From positions 8,246,001 to 8,310,000 of the forward strand of contig CP075497.1 of assembly GCA_021613535.1 (NCBI GenBank): a stretch of 64,000 bases of DNA. Reading direction: 5' to 3'. Source of the DNA: Adineta vaga (taxonomy: Eukaryota; Rotifera). Below are positions 12,757-23,512 of this stretch, in pieces (the stretch's first letter is position 1; every line of letters begins with the position of its first letter). The notes under the pieces are model-generated. The model searched no databases. It was not told where the DNA came from and saw nothing but the letters and a program-made list of their open reading frames with translations. The position numbers and the translations under genes are program-made.

Positions 12757-15735
12757 GTAAGTAGCCATGTCCAATCTATTTTCGTAAAAATAGAGAAAGA
12801 TAAAAAGAAAAGACAATTTGATATGCCTAAAAGCGAAATTTGCCGTTTTTCTTTCTCTTCTCATAATGGTTATCGATGTCTTTTCTTCTTTCTTCTCGCT
12901 CTATAACCTTGCACACTCAAATATTTGTCTCGTCTTCTTTATTGCATGAGTTGTTATTATAGTATTGCCGTTCTGTTGTCATCACTAACACTTCATCGAA
13001 TTTTCAACCTGCTAGTCTTGCGAATAATCATCGACATCATCATTATACAAAACGATATCGACGTTGTGAATACATATCAAGGTAAAAATATTTCAACGTT
13101 TTTTTTTCGATCAATGATGACATATATTTTTGTTATCACTCTTTCATTTCTTTTCTATCAATAACTTGAATAGGTTATTTCTATAATCTGATAAATGAAA
13201 ATCAGTAGAGAACATTTGTGTATGAACATAAATCATCAATGAAGAGAGTTAATGTCTTATCTATTGAAAAGTCCAATCATGAACATGGTCTATCCCTGTC
13301 TCGACGTGTTGAAAAGACAAGATTGAATAAGTAATAACGCAAGGTCAGCTGTTCTACTATCCGATGAGTGAGTAGACATAGATTATAAGACAGTCTTACT
13401 TTGAACTTATTCCGCTGTCAATATACGATGATCATCTAACTGTTGCGATCATTAACACTTCTCTGCAAGTATGTCTAGTCTTAAACTTCTCATTCGATGA
13501 AGTCAAATAAGGCGGAGTGGGCTAATTCTTTAAAATAATCCGATTAATTTCTGTAAGATATCTTCGTACACATTTGAAAGGTTATTCACATTGAGTGGTC
13601 ATAGATAGATCATTATTATCTTTTATACACTCTCTGCATGTTACGCATTCCATTCATGCTTTAGAATTTCTTTCTTTCTTTACAAATGCACATGCCGATT
13701 AATGAAGCGATTAATCATAAGATTCGATGGGGGAAACCAAATTTGACTCGTATTTGTCTCTGTATTCGATTTACACATCCGTTGGTTAGTGTCATTGTTG
13801 CCTGTGTGAAGGACATATCGTGATCTTAATTTACTTCATCGTTTTATTATCAGCAACAAAAACGCGGAAATCATATTCGTCTTCATTCATAACGAGCGGC
13901 AGCTATGAGCAATTCCGTTATGTATTTGTTCTACTGACCATTACCATATTAAAATCTTAGTTCCTATTTTCTATTCAATAAGTAAGTAGGCAAGAAGGAA
14001 CAGGAAGAGAAAATATAAGCGTATATGTCGTTTATTAGTTAGGCAATTGGTTCTTTGTGTGACACCTCTCTTGTTCACTGTTAAACGTGCATTCTTTTCC
14101 TTTCTTTTTCATTCTTCGTTAAATCAAAAGATGATTTTGAACTCGGATGTATGTACTGTGCTCGAGCAACTACTTTGCCTGATTACATCATTTTCATTGC
14201 CTCACTATATCTCAGATGTTTTGTTGACTTTAAGGTAGATTGTTACATAGAAAATTTTCTTCGAGAAGAAAAAAGAAACGTAACTTTTCCCTTCTTCTTC
14301 ATCTTGTTCTCGAACTGATTTATTTTACTTTATCAAGGTTGAGACTTTCTTTTTTCTTCTTCTCAGATACATTGAAATCCTTGATACTTGTTTTACAGAA
14401 TATTGATGACGGGTATATGTTGTTTTTTCTTCATAAGAGAAATCAATTACTTGCTCTTGTCGCTTTTAATAATAATAGATTTGTTCTTCTTTTGAAAAAA
14501 AACAGATTCTCCTCGTATGTCATTTTGATAAACACTAGGCGTAAAAAAGTTCTTTATCTCTCTCGTTGACAACATAGACTATTAAGAAAAAAACACTTGC
14601 TAGTTACTTTAGATTTCATTAACCATGAATATGAAGTAAACATAACCTAGCCGAACAGATCTACTCGTGCGTATGTAACCAAGGACTAAGTGACAAATTA
14701 AAATAACAGCATGTGTTCGTTTTTAATTAATATTAAGAAACACAAAAATAAATCATTCTTTTTTTTCTATCTAATTCCAAGGTTAAATAAATAGGTTATT
14801 TTGTTAGGAAGAGAATGAATGGACAGATAGATTTCAAACGAAAGCAACTCATTTTCATAGGAGATTGTTTCAATCGAGCATAGATGCCAAGATGGTCTTG
14901 AATCTTTATCAATACTTGTCATCTCGTATCTTTTCTCAGTCGATTCGCCAATTGACTTGTCATCAGAGATGAATAAAGAAAAAACGAAGAAGCAAATGCC
15001 TGGTTTTCTAATCTAGACAAATTGTTAGTAGCGGGTCAACTCGTCACAAATTCATCTATAAACAATGTCGAGAATAGAATATGCCCATCAACTATGATGA
15101 GACATCATCACTTACTTTTGCTTCTTAGAAACAATCTCTACATTGAGTTTCCATTTTCTTTTCTGTCTTTATACATATATCCTTCATCGTTAACAAATTA
15201 CGAGATACACTGTCATCTGATCTACTGATTGATCGATGACGGTTGTTGTTGTTGTTGTTGTTTTCTCTTTCGACATGCTCTTTGTCGCCATCGAAATTGA
15301 GTTAATCTGAGCAAAGAGTAAAAAAAAAGAAACTTCATTAGTATGCATATGAGATGGACATATCTTGAAATCAGCAGTATATCATACAAGAGTGCTGTTT
15401 GTATAAATATATATATATATGAGAAAGAACGACATATTTACATAGCATAGTACAGTGATGAAGTCATCTTTTATATATATATATGTATATCAGCGAGTGA
15501 AATTCAATACTTGTCGAAGAATGTCAGTAGAGATCGTGTATAACCTTGTAGATACGTGTTCCATACGTATAGTTGTGATGTATATTTGCTTTTATATTAC
15601 TTCTGTACTTGCGTCACTCAGTATAACAAAAGAGATGACACATTTCTTTCTTTTTCGCTTCTCTCTTCTCTTCTCGTTCTTGGTTTAATCAAGTAGAAAT
15701 TAGAGCCATGTCTTCTTTCATCATTTCATTTGTAG
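12757..15735 (+). other. Probable long intron, with possible unrecognised exon(s)
   Basis: AT-rich with no strong coding signal. A candidate 66-nt exon at 13016-13081 (CTGCTAG acceptor, GTAAAA donor) has the wrong phase to connect the flanking exons. A (GTT)7 microsatellite lies at 15242-15262 and a short (TA)n at about 15407-15420. Hydrophobic frames such as 14240-14569 are poly-pyrimidine artefacts. Confidence 0.35.
15242..15262. repeat. (GTT)7 microsatellite
   Basis: Seven GTT units in the probable long 5' intron of the KIF26-like gene. Confidence 0.8.
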
Positions 15736-18700
15736 TTTGCTTTCATCGAAACAACGAGTAATGATCGGCGTTGACCAAAAGCATACGATCGGACTTATGC
15801 AACAACAAGAACAAACGCCTTTGTCTTCCTCACTTGTCCATCAATTTCCATTGTCCACTTCTCCAGATTTGACTTCAAGTATTTATGATAATACTCATCA
15901 TCAAAAGAAGTTTATCTCATCATCATCATCATCATCATCACAAGTAAGAAAAAAAAATATCAAATAACACATGTCTATGACTCTCAAGTTAATCGAATAC
16001 ATAAACTTAGCAGAAAGCGGGAGAGAGAGAAAAAAATAAGAGAAGAATGTCAGCATCTTCTTTTTTTCTCGATTGACCGATGCAATTTATTTCTATTCAT
16101 TCAATTTTATCTCTATTAAATAACTAATACATTAGTAATGAAAAGCGTTGTGTCCCAACCGAATTACCAATGAGTTTTGAGACATGATAAAAGAATTCAT
16201 CGTTTTTTTTTCTGCATTGTTTTGTATAGATTAGACTTGGTCTACGTTGTTCATGTCCATTAGATGACAAGCAACAGCAACTATTTGATGAGATCTTCGC
16301 TTATAATGAACAGACAACGAACATTAGTGAACGAATATTAGATGAATGTATTCCACGTCTAGCACAGAATTCTTCCAATACTTTAATTATACTTTCTGGT
16401 CAATACAAAGATTGTAAGAACATATTGTTTGATTGAAATGATTTAAGTATCAAGAAATAAATATCTTATTTTTAGTTTATCAACTTCAAGCAATAGTTTT
16501 ATCATCTACATTGACACGTTTATGTACATTTATTAAGGAAAATTCAGAAAAAGATTTAATTATTCGTATAAATGCACAAGAATTTCTTAGTAATAAAGGT
16601 AAATTCATTATTTACAAGTGTAAAGTGTTTTGTTTTACAACGTATCAGTTTTTCTTTTAGTCAAATGTTTATTTTCTTCCGATGATTTTTCTGTTATTTC
16701 GGAAAGTGAACGATATCAATGTTTAAATAATCTCTGCTCTAATCATCGTATTAATCCTTTACTAATTACATTTCATCTTTTGACTCGTTCATCAAATCTC
16801 AATCATGGATCAATCCGTATTCTTCTTACAAATCAAATCGATAATGAAATAGGGAAACAACAATTTTCCGATATATTTATGTCATTGGCATTATCATTCT
16901 CATCAAATCGACAAAAACAAACGTTTTATACATCAACGTAAGTTATACTAATTATCCTATTTTTCTTCGTATGAATGTATTTACCAAATGTTTCTCTGAC
17001 GATTATTTATATAATAGGAAGCGGAATTTAACGACTGGACTATCATTACCATCGATACTAAGCGAATACATCTCGAATCATTCGGAGCAAACATCGAAAA
17101 ATTTCTTGTATATATTAGCAAATGTTAAAAATGAGAAACAGTTAAAATATTGGTCAAAAATTCAACGATTATTTCGAGTGAAAAAACATCGATTAAAAGT
17201 ATAATTTAGAAACAAACAAAAATCTTTTATAATAATTTTATTTATGTCAACTTTTAGATGTCTCGTGAACGATTCGATTCTTATGCAGATTCATCATCTG
17301 GAGAAACAATTACAAATCGAAATAACGAAGAAATTTGGATTGATGGCCCATTAAGTTCAACGAATTCAAAAACGGAAGTTTGGATCGATGGTCCACCTGA
17401 ATTCTGTCCTCATTCAACAAGACTTCATCCTGTTAAATTGACATTGAAGCATCGTTCAAATTCAACGCGTCAATATAAATCGAAATCTAAACCATCAATA
17501 TTAAATCCAAAACATCCATTACTTTCTTCAACAATTTCACAGCAAGATGATCAAGATGTTACTTCTCAAAATTTCGATACTGAATCTGTCGTCAGTTCAC
17601 ATTGTCATCTACCTGTCTTACCCGTATTTAAAGATCATTCATTACTTCCATTTCGTTCTCATCAAACTTTGCCACGAATAAAACCACTGGTGACTACTAA
17701 TTCGACAAAATTAGATCTGAGATTAAGTACAACAAAATTAAATGATGATATGGAAGCATTAGAAAAAACATTGGAAACATTATTGATCCCATCACCAATT
17801 GTTGTAACTCCAAATGATAGTAGCAATTCATCAAATATGAGTCAATCATTGAATCGAATTGATCAATTATCATCATCAATGTCAAATAGTGAAAAAACGA
17901 AACGTTTATCTCGTATTGTTTCACCGACACGTTTTGAAAAATTATTTTCGTAAGAAACTTTTTTGTCGCCATTCGATTTTCTTTACTTATTTCTAATCTT
18001 TTAGTAATAATCAATATGTTGATGATATCAATTGGTTACATCCTCTTTCATCATCATCAGTCGGTTCATCAGTTCCTAATTCTCCTTTAATTAAATCAAA
18101 AAATCGTCAAGTACGAACACCAGTAGTTGCAACACCGGAAACTCCTCGTCGTTCAGTCTTACCAACCAAAAAATCTAAAACTCTTCCTGATCAAAATCGT
18201 CAAATCACAGCAACTCATTCTCGTCCTTCCATTTTTCAACGTTTATTCGGTCTACGTTCATCATCTAATTCTCAACAACCATCGTCACAGCAGCAACAAC
18301 AACAACAACCGATATCAATTATTATTGAATCTCCGCCTGCATCACCACTAATCTCACCACTTAGAGTTACCTTAGATTCACGTGACGATCTTATGCCTTT
18401 AACAACTAGTAGTACTGCTTCATCAGCATCTGGACGTGCCAGTTCAAGTGGTTATGAATCTATGAGTAATACAGTATTCGAAGAAATAATCTCATCAATA
18501 CCAGTCATCGTAGCAAATGAAAATAATTCAATAAAATTAAGAAATAAATCCATACGAAAAGGTATATTTCGAATTATTTTAATAATCTTATAACAACTTA
18601 ATAATATCTTTTACTAGTCGAACTAATTTTCTAGAGCTTTTCAACATAGAACATCGTATTCAGACATTTCTGTACTATTCATTTGACCTATACAATAAAT

Positions 18701-19333
18701 ATCTGAGAAGGTCATTGTAAGAATCCAATGTCTGGCGTCTTACTTAAGTTTAACGATAAATATTTAACTTTCTGTAGAGGTAATTTAGACATGCAAACTG
18801 TACGTTTGCTCAAGGATTGCCTTCGATCATATATAATAGTCAATGTTCACTAAATGTATTATTCTTTGTTACTTTTAGACGAACGACGTTCAAATATGAA
18901 TGCATTATGGAATAGTCCAATTGTAAGTTTGTAAAAAGCAATTAAATATATGCGATTTCTTTCATCATAAATAGCTTCGCGAAAAATCGAATCGTCAACA
19001 ACGTGTTTCTCAATTGAAACATCGTCAAAATGAATTAAAACTTGAATTAGCAATGACAAAAACATTTCTACTTATGGATAAAACCAAACATTTTGATTAT
19101 ATTGATTGTAAATATTCGATGACTATCTTGTTTTAATCAATAATATCTTTTCTTTGACTTTTCTAGCATTCAATTCAACAATAAATAATAGTCCAATGCA
19201 TACAAATATGGCAAACACGAATGAAGAAGATGAACTTGAAAGAGATATTGACCATTTAGAACGACGTTTAGCATCTGCTAAATCACAATTAATATTTGTC
19301 ACATATCAAAAAAATAAACAACTCAAATCCTAG
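15736..19333 (+). CDS. KIF26: KIF26/VAB-8-type kinesin-like protein with degenerate motor
   Basis: Exons: 15736-15943, 16230-16413, 16476-16598, 16661-16937, 17018-17198, 17258-17949, 18005-18561, 18879-18922, 18975-19107, 19167-19333, all in phase, about 854 residues without the uncertain 5' exons. Exons 2-5 form a shortened motor-like region that ends in a neck reading KIQRLFRVKKHRLK, matching the KIF26 motor end. Next come IWIDGP and VWIDGPPEFCP, a disordered Ser-rich region, the GRASSSGYESM motif, then a coiled coil (LKHRQNELKLELAMTKTFLL) and LERRLASAKSQLIFVTYQ, all typical of KIF26 tails. In animals these non-canonical kinesins bind microtubules without normal motility and steer cell and axon migration. 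The P-loop position reads SGQYKDFYQ, so no Walker A is visible. Poly-Ser and poly-Gln tracts occur. AATAAA sits in 19411-19421. Confidence 0.8.
18562..18878 (+). other. 317-nt intron of the KIF26-like gene
   Basis: AT-rich, GGTATAT donor and ACTTTTAG acceptor. No other feature was seen. It is much longer than the gene's other introns (about 50-70 nt). Confidence 0.6.
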
Positions 19334-19725
19334 AATGAAATATCTACATTGTTTCTTTTTCTTTTTTACTTTCTTTATTTGATTTATCACAAAAGCAAAT
19401 CTACTTATTTATAAATAAATGTGCAAAAAGATTAACAGTTTTACAAAACAAAACATTATTATTTGCATGATTTTTTTCATTCTAGAGAAAGAGGAGAGAG
19501 AGAGAGAGAGAGTACGATTGATATGTTAAGTACACCTTGCTTGTTATTTGATTACAATCGTCATAACTGCTACTTCATCATTTTTTTCCTCCGTTCTGTA
19601 TGACTGAGAAAAAAGACGTGTACGCGTGTGCATTTTTATGAGAAAGCTTATGTAAAATAGAAGGTACATATATTTATATCATTCTTTGCAGAATATTTTA
19701 GTTAAAAAACTCAAGTTGGAAGAAT
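19334..19725. other. Spacer with (GA)n between KIF26-like gene and membrane protein
   Basis: Contains the KIF26 poly(A) signal and a (GA)n run at 19484-19512. An acceptor-like TTCTTTGCAG lies about 35 nt before ATG 19726. Confidence 0.5.
19484..19512. repeat. (GA)n tract
   Basis: Purine tract with at least eight consecutive GA units downstream of the KIF26-like gene. Confidence 0.8.
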
Positions 19726-21441
19726 ATGGCTTCGTTACTCGTTTTTCTCATGTACCCTCTTGTTGGGCCATTTGCAATTTTAAAACTTTATGCAAAAAAT
19801 CTCATGCGACAAGCTTATGGAAGACAGATTTTACTCAAATTAGCAGCATCTATGGTTAGTTTAGCAGTCGGTTCTCAAATTGCCTATAGATATCGTTCGA
19901 AACATACATTGATATGGTTAACTAGTGGTTTTTTAGCACTTTTGATGAATTATTGGTATATAATTCCACTTCTTCTAATATACATTCTTCCTCTGATCAA
20001 TTATATAATCAGATCTTGGACTTTATTAATCGATTCATTTACTGAACGAATAATTCGTCCGAATAGCACAAAATTTCGTCAACTATTACCATCCATATGG
20101 ACATTTGAATCAAATGAAAAACTTTGGCCGATTGAAAGTATTCGTTTTATGTTAACATATGGTTCAATTGGTCCAGCACTCTATTGTGGTTACGAAGTCT
20201 ATTCTCACTTATGTTTTGGTATTAGTTTTAATTTATTCATTGCAATTGGTATAACAATTCTTGTTACAACAACATTATGGCATCTACTTGACGCGATTGA
20301 TCGTGATCTTTATCCATTTATATTCGCAATTATTATTCAATATTATATCATTCCAATTCGATCAGTTCTAAACATTCCCTTAACATTATTATTAACAACA
20401 TTTTTATTTCCATTTCTAAATAATCTTTTAACAAGTAATTCAATACAAGAATTTATACAAAATATCAAATTATTAAATTTTCGAACATTTATCGAAGGAA
20501 ATCAAAATTACAAACAATTTTTTACAGAATTTGTTAATCTATTTCTTACAATTTATTTCACATATAAAATTTCAATCATATCAATTAATAGTCATGTATC
20601 TTATTTCTTAATTCTTTCAATGATTCTAGTTTTACCGATGTATTTTTATACGAAATTAATTCGTTTTATTTCTATTGAACCAAATACAATCATGTTTTTA
20701 TTTTCATCATTTCTTTTAAGTAAAGATATTTTACAACGTCGATTGAATGATCATTTTATTTATAAATATTTTCTTCTAACTATGATTTTAACATTCTATT
20801 TCGCTTTTATTTATCCTTTATTGTATCATCTATTACGTCGTTCAATAATTAAATCTGCACATCGAATTGGTTTGAAATTAAAATCTTTTCGAGAACAAAT
20901 CAATCAACTTGCACATCAGTTTAATGAACAATATTTACGTATAACATATATTCATGATCAATCAAAATACTTCATTTTACATTTATGTAATCTATTTATT
21001 GCAAGTTGTTTGTTGTTCATTCTTCCAATAAATGTTTTATTACGTGTAATCTTATCTTTATTAAGTTATTTACTTATTGGTCGATTATTATTAGCACGTG
21101 GAATAGAAATTCTTGCAATTGTTATATCACTTTCGACAAGTATAACAGCCGGTGCTGATGTTTATGCTCGATATAATAATTCAATTCTCATAACAATGTC
21201 AATTGCTTTGATTACATATATTTCGACACTACTGATTGCATTTCCAATAATCTATCGTTTGATACAATATTTTATTACACATTTACCTTTAATAAACTAT
21301 TTTGATTGGTTTTTACAAAAGATTTTCTCATTTACTTGGTCATATTTCGATATCATTTGGCGACATATAAACTCGAGTTTTAATGAAGTTAAAATGAAGA
21401 TCGAACAATCAAGATTGAATATATTTCGAAATAGACAATGA
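19726..21441 (+). CDS. Orphan polytopic membrane protein, 571 residues
   Basis: A single uninterrupted frame, rare in this intron-rich window. I do not recognise the family. The N-terminus is hydrophobic (ASLLVFLMYPLVGPFAILKLY), followed by roughly 12-14 hydrophobic segments separated by short basic loops, for example HTLIWLTSGFLALLMNYWYI, LFIAIGITILVTTTL and ILVLPMYFYTKLIRF. A long charged helix (KLKSFREQINQLAHQFNEQY) splits the protein near residue 390, and a second hydrophobic bundle follows. There are no ABC, MFS or GPCR signatures and no conserved catalytic motif. The tail is basic (KMKIEQSRLNIFRNRQ). It is probably a membrane channel, transporter or scaffold of unknown role. The absence of introns could reflect retroposition, transfer or simple loss. 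Confidence 0.75.
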   Translation: MASLLVFLMYPLVGPFAILKLYAKNLMRQAYGRQILLKLAASMVSLAVGSQIAYRYRSKHTLIWLTSGFLALLMNYWYIIPLLLIYILPLINYIIRSWTLLIDSFTERIIRPNSTKFRQLLPSIWTFESNEKLWPIESIRFMLTYGSIGPALYCGYEVYSHLCFGISFNLFIAIGITILVTTTLWHLLDAIDRDLYPFIFAIIIQYYIIPIRSVLNIPLTLLLTTFLFPFLNNLLTSNSIQEFIQNIKLLNFRTFIEGNQNYKQFFTEFVNLFLTIYFTYKISIISINSHVSYFLILSMILVLPMYFYTKLIRFISIEPNTIMFLFSSFLLSKDILQRRLNDHFIYKYFLLTMILTFYFAFIYPLLYHLLRRSIIKSAHRIGLKLKSFREQINQLAHQFNEQYLRITYIHDQSKYFILHLCNLFIASCLLFILPINVLLRVILSLLSYLLIGRLLLARGIEILAIVISLSTSITAGADVYARYNNSILITMSIALITYISTLLIAFPIIYRLIQYFITHLPLINYFDWFLQKIFSFTWSYFDIIWRHINSSFNEVKMKIEQSRLNIFRNRQ

Positions 21442-23489
21442 ATTAAACGATATTTTCTAAGTTATATGTTTTGATTTTATAATTAATCATGCATGACCAA
21501 CAAATATATGCAAGGTCATACAGTTTCTTTATCTTGATATGCAATTAAAAAGAAAGTCGATTTTGTCATAGATTTCTTCAATGAAAACAATGGTTAAAGT
21601 TCTATGCTTTCTTTAGTTTGTTTGGATATAACGATTGAATAGGTCTTCATAGAATATTTTAATCGAAAATATAATAGATCATTCATTCGTTTCTTTCGTT
21701 AAAGTCATGTTATACTATGATTGTATTTATTTTTTTACATTCATCAATCGTTTTTACTTTGATTTTCAAAGAATATCAAAATCAATTCTGTTTGATTAGG
21801 AATAACATATGACTTCTCGTTTATCGTCTCATCTTTAATTCATTTTCCCAACAGGTTAGAGTTTTGATTACTTTCGAAAGTCATTTCTCTTCTTATGGCC
21901 TCTCAGTGCCTATAAGCTATAAACATCTATTCCCTGCTGTTATCACAATTTGTTTATTCGGACATGGGTCAAAGATGAATATAGCAGGAGTTAAATGCCA
22001 TTTAATTAGTTCTTTATATATATTTATTCGAAGAATAAAACAAGAACAAGATTGCAGGTCAAAAAGAAAGATTTCGATATATATGCAGCAGTAGTACTAT
22101 TCATTGTGTCGCGTGTCTACCATGGATGTCTGAGTGTCATTATTCGTAATTGGAGAAGCGCTATATCTTCTTACTAGAGAGTAACTTTTCTTGTCGCTCG
22201 TTTGCTTGCGTTCATGACCTTCTTTTCTCCTTTTCTCTTTTTTTTCTTTCTTGCACAAAAGTTCATCCTGACGTTGCTGAACGTTCACTGTTCATTTATA
22301 TACGTTGGCAAACGATGGAATTCGTTCTCTTCCCGTTCAATGTAGAAAAAATTTTCTCTTCTTTTTTTTGTTCTTTATCTTCTTTTTTCCTCTTCGTCTC
22401 GTATGGTCGCTAGAATAAATGAGAATTATTGACGAGGTACTTTTTTTTCATACTAGAAATATGTTTAACAACCATCTCTCATCTGCGTTCGCGTAAGAAA
22501 GAAAAAGAATGAGAGAGAGAAAGTTTGATATATGGTCATCGTCTCTTGTTTGTGTTTGACGCCCGAATGCTTTTGATATGATGAGGTGAGGACAATAGAA
22601 TAATATAAATGATTGAACGAGGTGTGATAGTCGGAACTGTATACTTCAAAACATTCGGCACTAAAGGGCAGCAGACATACAGCATAAGTAAAATCCAACG
22701 AAACAAAAATCGATTTACATTCAAAAAATAAATATTTTTTTATTATTATTTAAAAGGTCTTTGCCTTGTCCCTTATGGCCATGATTAGATGTTTTTTAAT
22801 TAAATGTTTTGCTTTATAAAAAATAAATTGATATCAATAGTTATTGTCTGTACGGTTTTTCGTTTGTCTTGTCATTGTACATAAATGTTTTGTCGATTTA
22901 TATCGAGGACAAGGAAATGTTCCGATCGAGAGAAAGAATTTTAGTGATATCGTGCGCGTAACTTCGTTGTCATCTGTTTCTTTTTATATCTAATGTTTTC
23001 TAGCTTTTTATTTGCTAAAGCATACATCCTCATACTATAAAGACAAATCTAACATTGAGTTGACCATCTGGCGATGCTTTCTCGTTTCTTCTCGTCTGTT
23101 CATTTGACTCTTGAGGGTCGAACACAAATGTATATATATATGTACGTATGTATGTATGTTCGTGCTGCCGTCCTTGTCTCTTCCTCTTTCTTGTGCCCTA
23201 CCATTCGTTCGTTCACCCACACTCATTCGGACAATAAAAATCGATCATTTTACGGCGGCTGCAGTAACTATATATATATATATATGTATATCTCTCTTCT
23301 CTCTTTTTTTCTCCTCTCTTCATGACCGGCTCAATTTGTGGATGGCGAATGAGACTAAGCGTACGGACAGAACTGGTTCATCATCATTGAACAGAACAGA
23401 CACACATCCTTCTTTTCTTCTCTCAACATACTCTACAAGTGTTCGATAGTCTATCGTTAGTGAACTCGACTATTTTCTTTTCCTTCTTC
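21442..23489. other. AT-rich spacer upstream of the cadherin
   Basis: No gene supported. Contains pyrimidine-rich tracts and a (TA)n at 23269-23285, with a (TATG)n-like run near 23130-23158. Overlapping short frames here are low-complexity Ser/Phe or Tyr/Ile artefacts. Confidence 0.5.
23269..23285. repeat. (TA)n microsatellite
   Basis: About eight TA units in the spacer before the cadherin gene. Confidence 0.8.
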
Positions 23490-23505
23490 TTTTTTTTTGT
23501 TTTAG
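23490..23505 (+). promoter_or_regulatory. Strong 3' splice-site-like tract 7 nt before the cadherin ATG
   Basis: A long pyrimidine run ending TTTGTTTTAG stops at 23505 and the cadherin ATG is at 23513. It implies either a 5'UTR intron or a spliced-leader acceptor. Confidence 0.45.
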
Positions 23506-23512
23506 AAAATAA

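Noticed and set aside
13016-13081. 66-nt candidate exon of the KIF26-like gene
   Set aside because: Good splice sites, but length 3n does not supply the missing phase, and in phase 0 it meets a stop.
23035-23449. Overlapping frames on both strands
   Set aside because: They translate microsatellite and pyrimidine-rich DNA; mutual overlap and low complexity argue against genes.
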